Shown here: piece by piece, positions 1 to 8,706 of the stretch
Layout: each line of letters begins with the position of its first letter
How positions within the stretch are numbered: the first letter of the stretch is position 1
Source of the DNA: Actinomadura rupiterrae
GTDB taxonomy: Bacteria; Actinomycetota; Actinomycetes; Streptosporangiales; Streptosporangiaceae
DNA: 64,000 bases
Assembly (NCBI RefSeq): GCF_024172125.1
Contig: NZ_JAMZEA010000018.1
Location: 1 to 64,000 of the forward strand
Direction of reading: 5' to 3'
Program-made: the position numbers and the translations under genes
The notes under the pieces: generated by a model
What the model was told of the DNA's origin: nothing
Seen by the model: the letters and a program-made list of their open reading frames with translations, nothing else
Databases searched by the model: none

Positions 1-104
1 TCGTTGCCTCGGGTCAACGACTTATGTCCCATATATGGATAAGGTGCCGCCCGTCCGGTTCCCCCTCGCCGGCAGCGCGCCGGCCCGGCCCCCAGGAGCA
101 CTCG

Positions 105-1373
105 ATGCGCCCTCCCCGCCGCGCCTCCCGCTCGTCCCATCCCCGAGATCCCCGGGCGGACGAGCCCTACCCGCCCGCGCCCTCCGCGCCCCTCGGCGGG
201 TACGGGGCCCCGGACCAGTTCGACCCGCCCGCCGGGCCCCGGCCCCTGGAACACGAGCGGCACCGCCCGTACGAGGCGATTCCCCCTCTCGGCGCCTCCC
301 AGGCCGCGCAGCCCTTTCAGGGCGCTCACAGGGCTCAGGACGCCCCCGTCCACGCTCAGGGCGCTCACGGCCCCGGCTACGGCGACCAGCAGCCCTATCC
401 GCCCGCGCACGGCGACCAGAACTACGTTCCCGAGGCCGGTGACACGCTCGCCTACTCCCCCACCGGACGGGCGCCGCACGAGCCCCCTCCCGGGTACGGC
501 GGCGGTCATGGCGGCCCGCACGGCGGCGGACGGTCCGGTGGATCGGGCGGCGGACGCGACTTCTGGGACTCCCGTCCCGGCGGCGGTGGCGGTCGCAAGC
601 GCCGGACGCCGCTGATCATCGCGGGCGCGGCCGGGGCGATGGCCCTGGTCGTCGGCGCGGGCATCGCCGTGAACCAGCTCACATCGGACGGCGGCGAGCA
701 GAAGCCGACCGCCGCGTCCAAGCCCGAGGGCGGGCCGTCCGACCAGACCGGGACGCAGCCGGACGCCTCGCCCAGCGACAGCCCGTCCAGGACGCCGTCC
801 AGGGCTCCCAGCACGAAGCCCAAGGCCAAGCCGAGCTCGAAGAAGCCCGCCTCGAAGCCCACGTCCGGCAAGACCGGCGGCGGCTCGGACTCCCCGTCCG
901 GCGGATCGGGCGGAAACGGCGGCTCGGGCGGCTCGGGCGGCGGGTCTGGTTCCGGTGGGAACGGCGGCTCCGGCTCCGGCGGTGGCGGCGGCGCGACCGC
1001 GTCCGAGATGGCCGTCTACAAGCTGACCAACCAGCAGCGCGCCAAGGCGGGCTGCTCCCCGCTGCGGCTGGACGCGCGCCTCACCCGCGCCGCCCGCCTC
1101 CACTCGCAGGACATGGCGGCGCACGACTACTTCAGCCACGACTCCCGGAACGGCGACGACCCGTGGACCCGGATCAAGCGCCAGGGCTACACCCAGCCGG
1201 GCGCCGAGAACATCGCCAAGGGCTTCCCGGACGCGGCCGCCGTCATGAAGGGCTGGATGAACAGCCCCGGGCACCGCGCCAACATCCTGAACTGCGGTTT
1301 GAAGGCGATCGGCGTCGGCCGGGCGGACGGTCCGGACGGCCCGCTGTGGACCCAGGACTTCGGCTGGATGTGA
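105..1373 (+). CDS. membrane-anchored CAP/SCP-domain protein
   Basis: The product is a 422-residue protein in three parts. A disordered Pro/Gly/His/Gln-rich segment (residues 1-160) is followed by a basic stop (GGRKRR) and one membrane segment near residues 168-190. Outside the membrane there is a Pro/Ser/Lys spacer, a Gly/Ser run, and a C-terminal CAP domain (about 297-422). The CAP domain shows the family landmarks LTNQQRAKAGC, HSQDMAAHDYFSHDS, GENIAKG and WMNSPGHRANILN. Bacterial CAP proteins are secreted and their exact activity is often unknown. The start at 105 is preferred to the ATG at 24 because AGGAG lies a few bases upstream. It is the first of three same-strand genes with the same cytoplasmic-tail, membrane, outside-domain layout. 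Confidence 0.85.
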   Translation: MRPPRRASRSSHPRDPRADEPYPPAPSAPLGGYGAPDQFDPPAGPRPLEHERHRPYEAIPPLGASQAAQPFQGAHRAQDAPVHAQGAHGPGYGDQQPYPPAHGDQNYVPEAGDTLAYSPTGRAPHEPPPGYGGGHGGPHGGGRSGGSGGGRDFWDSRPGGGGGRKRRTPLIIAGAAGAMALVVGAGIAVNQLTSDGGEQKPTAASKPEGGPSDQTGTQPDASPSDSPSRTPSRAPSTKPKAKPSSKKPASKPTSGKTGGGSDSPSGGSGGNGGSGGSGGGSGSGGNGGSGSGGGGGATASEMAVYKLTNQQRAKAGCSPLRLDARLTRAARLHSQDMAAHDYFSHDSRNGDDPWTRIKRQGYTQPGAENIAKGFPDAAAVMKGWMNSPGHRANILNCGLKAIGVGRADGPDGPLWTQDFGWM

Positions 1374-1476
1374 GCTCCGGCGGACGCCGCGTGAGGTTCC
1401 CGAAACCAGCGGCGTCCGGTTCGCCCCCATGTCATGGTGGGTGGGCCGAAGGTCCAGAGCCCTGAGTAAAGAACGG

Positions 1477-1482
1477 TAGGGT
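1477..1482 (+). promoter_or_regulatory. candidate -10 element for a leaderless transcript
   Basis: TAGGGT ends 7 bases before the ATG at 1490. There is no Shine-Dalgarno sequence in between. This spacing would put the transcription start at or next to the A of the start codon. No convincing -35 hexamer is visible, so the call is tentative. Confidence 0.35.
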
Positions 1483-1489
1483 CCGAGCC

Positions 1490-2809
1490 ATGGGTTACCC
1501 CGGTGACACAGGCAGAAACGGCGGCTGGCCTGCAGAGCAGCCGTCGCGGCAGCCCCACGGTCCCGGCGGCGCGGAGCCCGCGCCGGTCTCGTGGGACGAC
1601 GACCAGAACCGGTTCGCCCCCGGTTCCTTCGGCGCGCCCCCGGGCGGCCTGTCGCAGGAACCGGCGCGCTCGGCGTCCGGGCACGGCGACCCGAACGGGA
1701 CGGCCGCCCTCGGCGACCCGCCCGCGTTCGGCGGCCCCGCCTCCGACCAGGGCTTCGGCGCTCCCCAGCCCGGCTTCGACGACCCCGCTCCCGGCCAGGG
1801 CTTCAACGCTCCCGGCCAGGGCTTCGACGCCCCGCAGGCCGGTCCCGGCCACGCGCCCGCGTTCGGCGAGCAGCAGCACCAGTTCGGCGCCCCGGGCGGC
1901 GAGTTCGGCTCGGGCCAGAACGACTTCGGCCCAGGCCCCGGCGAGTACGGGCAGGGCGAGCACGGCTCCGGCGGCCCGGGCGATTTCGGTCCCGGCCCCG
2001 GCGGGCCGGGCGGCTTCGGCGGCGACGGCTTCGACCAGCACGTGGCCGGACCGCCCCCCGGCAAGGCCAAGAAGCGCAACCTGCCGCTGATCATCGGCGG
2101 CGCGGCCGTCGCGGGCGTGGTGCTCATCGGCGGCGGCATCGCCGCGGCGTCCCTGCTCAAGGACGACCCGAAGCCGAAGCACAAGACCACGGCGACGACC
2201 AAGTCCGCGCCGGCCAAGGGGACCCAGCCGTCCCCGTCCCCCTCCCAGACCCTGGACCCGGTGAAGCTGAAGTCCCGGGCCACCGACCCCAGCCCGCTGG
2301 GCCTCGCCGAGATCTACGGCAAGGCGTCGTTCTCCGGCGCGGGCGAGAAGTACAAGCGGACCGGCTGGAACACCGCCAAGGACTGCACCGGAGCGGTCGG
2401 CGGCACGGCACTGACCGGCTCAGTGAAGAAGGGCGGCTGCTCCCAGGTGCTCCGCGCCACCTACACGCGCGGCGACGGCAAGCTCATCGGCACCGTCGGA
2501 GTTTTCAACCTCAAGACCGAGACCGCGGCCAAGGCGGCGGTGAAGGCGGCGGCCGACAAGGACGCCTACCTCAAGCCGCTGCCGGGCTCCGGCAACACCA
2601 AGAAGATCGGCACCGGGCTCGCCCTCGGCACCGCCGAGGCACGCGGCCACTACCTGGTCATGACCTGGGTGCAGCGGCCGGACGGCAAGAAGATCGCCGA
2701 CAGCGCGCACCAGGACGTCTCCGACTTCGGCCAGCAGGTGATCCAGGGCAGCGGCCTCAGTTTCGCGCTGCACTACCGGGAGACCGAGGGCAAGCCCTAC
2801 CGGAGCTGA
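1490..2809 (+). CDS. Pro/Gly-rich single-pass membrane protein, paralogue 1
   Basis: This 439-residue protein has a cytoplasmic low-complexity region (residues 1-190) with imperfect GFDAP/GFGAPQ/GQGFNAP repeats. A basic KAKKR, one membrane segment (about 197-224) and a Lys/Thr/Pro linker follow. The exterior domain (about 265-439) carries two cysteines in DCTGAVGG and KKGGCSQVLRATY. The next gene has the same exterior layout with two similarly spaced cysteines and a following strand resembling RVTFVSDS, so the two are probably paralogues. I do not recognise the domain. The C-terminal half looks like a small folded module, perhaps a sensor or an exported anti-sigma-like domain, but nothing in the sequence proves that. 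No Shine-Dalgarno is visible at the start. Confidence 0.75.
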   Translation: MGYPGDTGRNGGWPAEQPSRQPHGPGGAEPAPVSWDDDQNRFAPGSFGAPPGGLSQEPARSASGHGDPNGTAALGDPPAFGGPASDQGFGAPQPGFDDPAPGQGFNAPGQGFDAPQAGPGHAPAFGEQQHQFGAPGGEFGSGQNDFGPGPGEYGQGEHGSGGPGDFGPGPGGPGGFGGDGFDQHVAGPPPGKAKKRNLPLIIGGAAVAGVVLIGGGIAAASLLKDDPKPKHKTTATTKSAPAKGTQPSPSPSQTLDPVKLKSRATDPSPLGLAEIYGKASFSGAGEKYKRTGWNTAKDCTGAVGGTALTGSVKKGGCSQVLRATYTRGDGKLIGTVGVFNLKTETAAKAAVKAAADKDAYLKPLPGSGNTKKIGTGLALGTAEARGHYLVMTWVQRPDGKKIADSAHQDVSDFGQQVIQGSGLSFALHYRETEGKPYRS

Positions 2810-2832
2810 TCGGCACGAGGACCTGAACCCCC

Positions 2833-4707
2833 ATGCCTGAACCTGACGAGATCCGCCCCGCCGAGGCGGCGGCGGACCCCGCCCCTGCCGCGCCGCCGAG
2901 CTTCGGCCACGACGAGCCGGCGCGCCCTGCGGGCGAACTCCGCATCCCGACCGCCTTCCGCCTCCAGGCCCCCTGGTGGGCCGCCGAGTCCACCGACACG
3001 GACGAGCCGGACCCCGAGCCCCCTTCCTCCCCGCCACACCAAGCGGAGGCCACCCCGGCCCCCGCACCCACCTACGACCCCGCGCCCGCGCCCACCGGCC
3101 CGGCGACCCAGCCGCGCCCGGAAGCACCCGTGCCGCATGCCGAGGCCGCTGCCGACCCGGCGAGCCCGCCGCACGCGGACGGCCCGGAACCGACGGCGCC
3201 ACACCCCGCCGAGGCCCCTGACCAGGCGGCTCCGCTCCATGCTTCGGCAGCCGGTCCGGGCGCGGGGTCGGCGGCCGGGAACCGGCGCGTGCCGGAGCCG
3301 GAAGATCGGCTCGTGGCAGGGGCGGGTGCACCCGACGTGGACTCGCGCCGGGCCGTCCCCCGTCCGAAGCCGACGTCCCGTCCGGCACGCGACACCGTCC
3401 CGGACGGCACGCCGATCCAGCCGCCCGCGGCCTCGCAGCCCGAGCAGGCTGCCAGCACCGGCCCTCGGCCGCTCCCGTCAGCGCAGTCCGACGGCACTGG
3501 CCCTCAGCCGCTGCCGTCCGCGCAACCCAGCGCGGGCGGGCAGGCGGCGGACGGGACGGGGCCGCAGGCGCTGCCTCCGGTGCCGTCCGCGGACGGGACC
3601 GGGCCTCAGCCGACGGTCGCGGAGCCTCGGCCGGCGATCACGCCACCCCCGGCGCCGCAGGCGGCTCCGGCGGCCGGGCTGGAGGCGCGGACGGACAGCC
3701 GGACGTCCGGGCCCGTCCTGACGCCGGACGCGATCCTTCCGCCCGGCGTGACGCTGCCGCCCGCCGTGGCCCTGCCGACGGTCGAGCGGAACGTCGAGCA
3801 GACCGTCCACGACGTCCCGAGGCAGAACGCGCCGGTCACGGTCACCGACATGCCGACCGTCCCGCAAAGGCCGGCCACCGGGGGCGCGACGGCCACGGCG
3901 GTAGCGCCCGTCCAGCCGCCGCCCCTCCGCCCGGACGGCCCGAACGACGGCAACACCGGCCCGCAGCCGGTCTTCCCGGCAGGCCCGCTGAACAGCGGAC
4001 CCGGTTCCAAGGCGAGCCGGCGGAAGCGCCTGCTGATCGGCGGAGGCGTCGCCGCGGCGGTCCTCGCGGTCGGCGGTATCGCCGTGGCCGGAATCGTCTC
4101 CAGTGACGGCGGCGGCAAGACCACGAAGCACAAGACCCGCCCGGTGGCCGGCGGCTCGCCGTCGCCGAGCGCGCCCGTCCACCACCCCGTGGACATCAAC
4201 GACGAGAAGACCGACACCAGACCGCTCGCGCTGACCGAGGTCTTCCCGAGCCCGGCGATCCAGCTGGGCGGACAGAACTTCCAGCGCGACCGATCGTCGG
4301 TCAACCACCAGTGCGGCCTGACCGCGCGCGGCTCGATGGCCGCCGCGCTCGCGCACGAGGGCTGCCGGGCGGTCGTCCGCGTGACGTTCGTCAGCGACTC
4401 CAAGAAGTTCGCCGTGACCAGCGGTGTCGCCGTCCTCCCGACGCACGACGCGGCCGTCAAGGTGAGCCGCTCCGGAAACCCGGGCCGCTACGAGTGGTTC
4501 CGCGGCCTCACCGGACCGCACTCGCCCGACATCGACGGCACGGGCGGTTACGCTGCCGCTACCGTTCGAGGCCGTTACGTCGCATACGCGTACGCCACCT
4601 ACACCGACGGCACCCGCATCACGCCCCAGGACACCCAGATCAAGGGCCTGGCCCAGCAGTTCCTCGACTACGGCACCAAGGCCCTGGACGCCCGCGCCCG
4701 AGGCTGA
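2833..4707 (+). CDS. Pro-rich single-pass membrane protein, paralogue 2
   Basis: This 624-residue protein begins 23 bases after the previous gene, so the two are probably co-transcribed. Residues 1-395 are Pro/Ala/Glu-rich and include four copies of a TGPQPLPSAQ-like repeat near residues 213-262. A basic SRRKR and a membrane segment (about 397-425) follow. The exterior domain (about 450-624) matches the upstream paralogue in layout, with cysteines in HQCGLTARG and EGCRAVVRVTF and then a conserved strand and helix. The long tail suggests that the cytoplasmic part binds partners such as SH3-like or kinase domains, but this is inference. A weak AGGA lies about 13 bases before the ATG. Function is unknown. 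Confidence 0.75.
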   Translation: MPEPDEIRPAEAAADPAPAAPPSFGHDEPARPAGELRIPTAFRLQAPWWAAESTDTDEPDPEPPSSPPHQAEATPAPAPTYDPAPAPTGPATQPRPEAPVPHAEAAADPASPPHADGPEPTAPHPAEAPDQAAPLHASAAGPGAGSAAGNRRVPEPEDRLVAGAGAPDVDSRRAVPRPKPTSRPARDTVPDGTPIQPPAASQPEQAASTGPRPLPSAQSDGTGPQPLPSAQPSAGGQAADGTGPQALPPVPSADGTGPQPTVAEPRPAITPPPAPQAAPAAGLEARTDSRTSGPVLTPDAILPPGVTLPPAVALPTVERNVEQTVHDVPRQNAPVTVTDMPTVPQRPATGGATATAVAPVQPPPLRPDGPNDGNTGPQPVFPAGPLNSGPGSKASRRKRLLIGGGVAAAVLAVGGIAVAGIVSSDGGGKTTKHKTRPVAGGSPSPSAPVHHPVDINDEKTDTRPLALTEVFPSPAIQLGGQNFQRDRSSVNHQCGLTARGSMAAALAHEGCRAVVRVTFVSDSKKFAVTSGVAVLPTHDAAVKVSRSGNPGRYEWFRGLTGPHSPDIDGTGGYAAATVRGRYVAYAYATYTDGTRITPQDTQIKGLAQQFLDYGTKALDARARG

Positions 4708-4727
4708 GCCCAAGTCTGAACGGCAGA

Positions 4728-4771
4728 ACGACTGAGCGCCCGGTGCCGCACGGCACCGGGCGCTCAGTCGT
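4728..4771. terminator. bidirectional terminator hairpin
   Basis: A perfect 20-bp inverted repeat with a 4-base loop (GCAC) sits between two convergent genes, the membrane protein ending at 4707 and truA ending at 4782. It can serve both strands. Confidence 0.85.
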
Positions 4772-4781
4772 GAACGAGGAT

Positions 4782-5603
4782 CTAGCCCAAGGTCCGGACG
4801 CGCCGGGTCTGCTGCGCCCGGAGCGCCAGATCGGCGTCGTCCGGATACGAGATCTCCTCCAGCGACAGGCCGTGCGCGGGAGCCACGTTCACCGCCGAGT
4901 CGCGGACGCGCGCACCGAGCACCTCGGCGGGCCAGTCGATGTCGCGGCGGCCGTCACCGACGACCAGCAGCGCCCCGACCAGCGCGCGGACCATGGAGTG
5001 GCAGAACGCGTCGGCCTTCACCGTGGCGACCGCGAAGTGCTTCTCCTCGCGGTTCCACTCGAAGACCTGGAGCTCGCGGATCGTCGTGGCGCCCTCGCGC
5101 TTGCGGCAGAAGGCGGCGAAGTCGTGCTCGCCGAGCATCAGCTTCGTCGCGGCGTTCATCCGGCTGATGTCGAGGGGGCGCGGGTGCCAGAGGACGTCGT
5201 GGCGGCGCAGCGGGTCGACGCCCACGGGGTCGTCGCAGACGCGGTAGGCGTAGCGCCGGGACAGCGCGGAGAAGCGCGCGTCGAAGCCCTCCGGGGCCGT
5301 CCGGACGCGCCAGACCCGCACGTCCGGCGGTAGCAGGCCCGCCAGGCGGCGCGGGAGCGTCCCGTTGACGGCCGAGTAGGCGGCGACGGGCACCACCACG
5401 TGCGCGACCTGGCCGCGGGCGTGCACGCCCGCGTCGGTGCGCCCGGCGACGGTGAGCACGGGCGGGGGGTCGAGCCGCAGCACCCGGGCCAGCGCGTCCT
5501 CGATCACGCCCTGGACGGTGCGCTGGCCGGGCTGTCGAGCCCAGCCCGCGAAGTCCGACCCGTCGTAGCCGATGTCGAGCCGGAGTCGTACGAGAGCGGT
5601 CAT
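4782..5603 (-). CDS. truA: tRNA pseudouridine(38-40) synthase TruA
   Basis: TruA converts uridines 38-40 in the tRNA anticodon stem-loop to pseudouridine. The 273-residue product shows the N-terminal strand RLDIGYDGSDFAGWARQPG, then the catalytic Asp motif GRTDAGVHARGQ, and later YRVCDDPVGVDPL, the GEHDFAAFCRK motif and MVRALVGALLVVG. The start at 5603 puts the family N-terminus at the start of the protein. An in-frame ATG at 5639 would add a short Pro-rich lead and has a distant AGGA, so it cannot be excluded. truA follows rplQ, as in many actinobacteria, here after a 252-base spacer with a hairpin terminator. Confidence 0.93.
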   Translation of the reverse strand: MTALVRLRLDIGYDGSDFAGWARQPGQRTVQGVIEDALARVLRLDPPPVLTVAGRTDAGVHARGQVAHVVVPVAAYSAVNGTLPRRLAGLLPPDVRVWRVRTAPEGFDARFSALSRRYAYRVCDDPVGVDPLRRHDVLWHPRPLDISRMNAATKLMLGEHDFAAFCRKREGATTIRELQVFEWNREEKHFAVATVKADAFCHSMVRALVGALLVVGDGRRDIDWPAEVLGARVRDSAVNVAPAHGLSLEEISYPDDADLALRAQQTRRVRTLG

Positions 5604-5789
5604 GGGAGGCGGGGGTTCCTTGTCCTTTGCGTCGGGCATCGCGCGTCCAACCAGTTCCTGCCGACTGTCCGATTTCCGCCGACCGTGCCTCCGGTGCGGG
5701 GCCCCGGCATGGGACCGTCCCCGTCCGGCGGCGTGCCCCAGTGCATCATCGCCCCCCCTGACCATGGGATCCAGTCTGGCAAAGATCGA

Positions 5790-5818
5790 GCCCGCCGTCC
5801 CGTAGGGGGACGGCGGGC
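5790..5818 (-). terminator. hairpin after rplQ
   Basis: A 12-bp perfect stem (5790-5801 with 5807-5818) and a 5-base loop lie downstream of rplQ on the minus strand. The tract after the stem is only weakly U-rich, so some read-through into truA is possible. Confidence 0.6.
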
Positions 5819-5855
5819 CCTCACATGTCGAGCGGGAAAGAACCCTTCCGGGGCC

Positions 5856-6335
5856 TTACTCCGCCTTCTCCTCCGCGGTCTCCTCGGCCTCGTCCGCGAC
5901 CTCGGGGGTCTCGGCGGGGGCCTCGGCGACGGGCTCGGCCGGAGCGGCGGCCTGGGCCGGACGGGACGACGCCGCCAGCTGCTCGGTCACCAGCTCGATG
6001 ACCGCCATGGGGGCGTTGTCGCCCTTGCGCGGGCCGAGCTTGGTGATCCGGGTGTAACCGCCGGGACGGTCGGCCATGGCCGGGCCGATCTCGGTGAACA
6101 GGGTGTGCAGGACGCCCTTGTCACGGATCGTCTTGGCCGCGAGGCGGCGGTTGTGCAGGTCGCCCTTCTTGGCCTTGGTGATCAGCTTCTCCGCCAGCGG
6201 GCGCAGGCGGCGGGCCTTGGCCTCGGTGGTGGTGATGCGGCCGTGCTCGAACAGCGAGGTCGCGAGGTTCGCCAGAAGCAGCTTCTGGTGAGCCGCGCCG
6301 CCGCCGAGGCGGGCGCCCTTGGTGGGCTGAGGCAT
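5856..6335 (-). CDS. rplQ: 50S ribosomal protein L17
   Basis: L17 is a large-subunit protein near the exit tunnel. The 159-residue product begins with the family signature MPQPTKGARLGGGAAHQK and continues with LATSLFEHGRITTTEAKA and GGYTRITKLGPRKGD. The core ends near residue 125. After it comes an Ala/Pro/Glu-rich acidic tail of about 30 residues, a feature common in actinobacterial L17. AAGGGA lies upstream of the ATG. The gene closes the infA-rpmJ-rpsM-rpsK-rpsD-rpoA-rplQ run. Confidence 0.97.
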   Translation of the reverse strand: MPQPTKGARLGGGAAHQKLLLANLATSLFEHGRITTTEAKARRLRPLAEKLITKAKKGDLHNRRLAAKTIRDKGVLHTLFTEIGPAMADRPGGYTRITKLGPRKGDNAPMAVIELVTEQLAASSRPAQAAAPAEPVAEAPAETPEVADEAEETAEEKAE

Positions 6336-6353
6336 GGTGTGTCCCTTCTTGCA

Positions 6354-6412
6354 CCGGCCGTGCCAGGCACCGGTGGCAAATCTCCGCCGCCGGCCGTACC
6401 AGGTACCGGCGA
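6354..6412. repeat. paired dyad repeat in the rpoA-rplQ spacer
   Basis: Two 23-bp near-identical copies lie at 6354-6376 and 6390-6412. Each is itself a dyad (CCGGCCGTGCCAGGCACCGG and CCGGCCGTACCAGGTACCGG), and the base changes are compensatory, so both copies keep the ability to fold. They lie in the transcribed spacer and may form two small hairpins. No function is assigned. Confidence 0.6.
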
Positions 6413-6471
6413 CGGGGTTGCGGATGATCCTGGCCCAGTTGGGCCCGGATCGGTTTCAGGCTAGGCGGAGA

Positions 6472-7485
6472 TCAGTACTGCTCGGTCTCGGCGTAGCCGC
6501 CGTCGTCGTCGCCGTAGTTGTCGGCGGCGGCGGACGGGTCGAACCCGGGAGGCGAGTCCTTCAGCGAGAGGCCCATGTCGTTGAGCTTCTGCTTGACCTC
6601 TTCGATGGACTTGGCGCCGAAATTCCTTATGTCGAGGAGGTCCTGCTCGGAGCGGGCCACCAGCTCGCCCACCGAGTGGATGCCCTCGCGCTTCAGGCAG
6701 TTGTAGGAGCGGACCGTGAGGTTCAGCTCCTCGATCGGCAGGGCCAGGTCCGCGGCGAGCGCGGCGTCCGTCGGGGACGGGCCCATGTCGATGCCCTCGG
6801 CCTCGACGTTGAGCTCCCGGGCCAGGCCGAACAGCTCGACGAGGGTCTTGCCGGCCGAGGCCACCGCGTCGCGCGGCAGCATCGCGGCCTTGGTCTCCAC
6901 GTCCAGGATGAGGCGGTCGAAGTCGGTGCGCTGCTCGACTCGGGTGGCCTCGACCTTGTAGGTGACCTTGAGCACGGGCGAGTAGATGGAGTCGATCGGG
7001 ATCCGGCCGATCTCCTGACCCGGCTGCTTGTTCTGGGCCGCCGAGACGTAGCCGCGGCCGCGCTCGACCGTCAGCTCCATCTCCAGCTTGGCCTTGTTGT
7101 TCAGCGTGGCGATGTGCAGGTCCGGGTTGTGGACCTCCACACCGGCCGGCGGCGCGATGTCGGCCGCGGTGACCTCGCCGGGGCCCTGCTTGCGCAGGTA
7201 CATGACCACCGGCTCGTCGTGCTCGGACGAGACGACGAGCTCCTTGAGGTTCAGGATGATGTCGGTGACGTCCTCCTTCACCCCCGGCACGGTGGAGAAC
7301 TCGTGCAGGACGCCCTCGATCCGGATGCTGGTGACAGCGGCTCCGGGGATGGACGACAGCAGGGTGCGGCGGAGTGAGTTGCCGATCGTGTAGCCGAAGC
7401 CCGGCTCCAGCGGCTCGATGGTGAACCGCGACCGGTACTCGTCGACCTGCTCCTCGGTGAGGGTCGGGCGCTGAGCGATGAGCAT
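6472..7485 (-). CDS. rpoA: RNA polymerase alpha subunit
   Basis: RpoA dimerises to nucleate the RNA polymerase core; its C-terminal domain contacts activators and UP elements. The 337-residue protein has the N-terminal dimerisation domain (EPLEPGFGYTIGNSLRRTLL, then the insert domain) to about residue 230. An acidic linker follows, and then the helix-hairpin-helix alpha-CTD (TVRSYNCLKREGIHSVGEL, LDIRNFGAKSIEEVK). The tail is Asp/Gly-rich. It lies between rpsD and rplQ, the order seen in many actinobacteria. Confidence 0.98.
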   Translation of the reverse strand: MLIAQRPTLTEEQVDEYRSRFTIEPLEPGFGYTIGNSLRRTLLSSIPGAAVTSIRIEGVLHEFSTVPGVKEDVTDIILNLKELVVSSEHDEPVVMYLRKQGPGEVTAADIAPPAGVEVHNPDLHIATLNNKAKLEMELTVERGRGYVSAAQNKQPGQEIGRIPIDSIYSPVLKVTYKVEATRVEQRTDFDRLILDVETKAAMLPRDAVASAGKTLVELFGLARELNVEAEGIDMGPSPTDAALAADLALPIEELNLTVRSYNCLKREGIHSVGELVARSEQDLLDIRNFGAKSIEEVKQKLNDMGLSLKDSPPGFDPSAAADNYGDDDGGYAETEQY

Positions 7486-7591
7486 GGGTTTTCCTTCTTT
7501 CCGCGGTGCCCGCTATATGACGACCGCAGTGGAGTTCTTCCCTGCCCGCCGCCGCCCACGCATGGCGCGGGCGGGCGGCGGGCGGTGAGCC

Positions 7592-8218
7592 CTACTTGGA
7601 GTAGAGCTCGACGATCAGCTGCTCCTGGACGGGAGCGTCGATCTGCTGGCGGACGGGCAGCGAGTGCACGAAGATGCGCATGCGCTCGGCGTCCACGCCC
7701 AGCCAGGCCGGAACCTGGCGCTCGCCGGCCTCGGCCTTGGCGACCTGGAACGGCGTCATCTCCAGCGACTTGGCCTTGACGTCCACGATGTCGGCCTCGG
7801 AGACGAGGAAGCTCGGGATGTCGACCTTCTTGCCGTTGACCCGGATGTGACCGTGCCGGATCAGCTGGCGCGCCATGTCGCGGGACTTGGCGAAGCCCGC
7901 GCGGTACACGACGTTGTCCAGGCGGCGCTCCAGCAGCGAGAGCAGGTTGTCACCCGTCTTGCCCTGCTGGCGGTTGGCCTCGACGTAGTAGTTCGAGAAC
8001 TGCCGCTCAAGCACGCCGTAGATGCGCTTGGCCTTCTGCTTCTCGCGAAGCTGGAGCAGGTACTCGGTCTCCTTGGGACGACCGCGGCCGTGCTCACCCG
8101 GCGGGTAGGGACGGATCTCGATCGGGCACTTCGGGCCCTCGCACTTGCTGCCCTTGAGGAACAGCTTCATCTTCTCGCGGCGGCAGAGCTTGCAGTCCGC
8201 ACCGGTGTAACGAGCCAT
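7592..8218 (-). CDS. rpsD: 30S ribosomal protein S4, zinc-type
   Basis: S4 is a primary 16S rRNA-binding protein and lines the mRNA entry channel. The 208-residue product starts MARYTGADCKLCRREK and has Cys9, Cys12, Cys26 and Cys31. This four-cysteine set is the zinc-binding form of the N-terminus. The S4 RNA-binding domain follows (RLDNVVYRAGFAKSRDMARQ, HGHIRVNGKKVDIPS). It sits between rpsK and rpoA, whereas Streptomyces usually keeps rpsD elsewhere, which argues against that genus (recalled, not checked here). Confidence 0.97.
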   Translation of the reverse strand: MARYTGADCKLCRREKMKLFLKGSKCEGPKCPIEIRPYPPGEHGRGRPKETEYLLQLREKQKAKRIYGVLERQFSNYYVEANRQQGKTGDNLLSLLERRLDNVVYRAGFAKSRDMARQLIRHGHIRVNGKKVDIPSFLVSEADIVDVKAKSLEMTPFQVAKAEAGERQVPAWLGVDAERMRIFVHSLPVRQQIDAPVQEQLIVELYSK

Positions 8219-8243
8219 TTTCTGTGATCTCCCCTACGGCTTC

Positions 8244-8645
8244 TCAGACCCGGCGACGCTTCGGCGGGCGGCAGCCGTTGTGCGGAACGGGCGTGACGTC
8301 CTGGATCGAGCCCACTTCGAGGCCGGTGGCCTGGAGCGAGCGGATCGCGGTCTCACGGCCCGAGCCCGGACCCTTGACGAACACGTCGACCTTGCGCATC
8401 CCGTGCTCCATCGCGCGCCGGGCGGCGGCCTCGGCGGCCTGCTGCGCGGCGAACGGGGTGGACTTGCGGGAGCCCTTGAATCCGACGTGGCCGGAGGAGG
8501 CCCAGGAGATCACGTTCCCGTTGGGGTCGGTGATCGAGACGATGGTGTTGTTGAACGTGCTCTTGATGTGGGCGTGCCCGTGAGCGACGTTCTTCTTCTC
8601 CTTGCGGCGCACCTTCTTCGCGCCGACACGGCTCTTGGGAGGCAT
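8244..8645 (-). CDS. rpsK: 30S ribosomal protein S11
   Basis: S11 sits on the 30S platform near the E site. The 133-residue product carries HGHAHIKSTFNNTIVSITD, the family core FKGSRKSTPFAAQ, and the C-terminal DVTPVPHNGCRPPKRRRV. The basic N-terminus (RVGAKKVRRKEKKN) is typical. GAAGGAAGAG lies upstream of the ATG. Confidence 0.98.
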   Translation of the reverse strand: MPPKSRVGAKKVRRKEKKNVAHGHAHIKSTFNNTIVSITDPNGNVISWASSGHVGFKGSRKSTPFAAQQAAEAAARRAMEHGMRKVDVFVKGPGSGRETAIRSLQATGLEVGSIQDVTPVPHNGCRPPKRRRV

Positions 8646-8706
8646 CTCTGCTCTCTTCCTTCTGAGGTCGTCGATCCGTCAGACCAGACGAGGTCCGGAC
8701 GGACTG

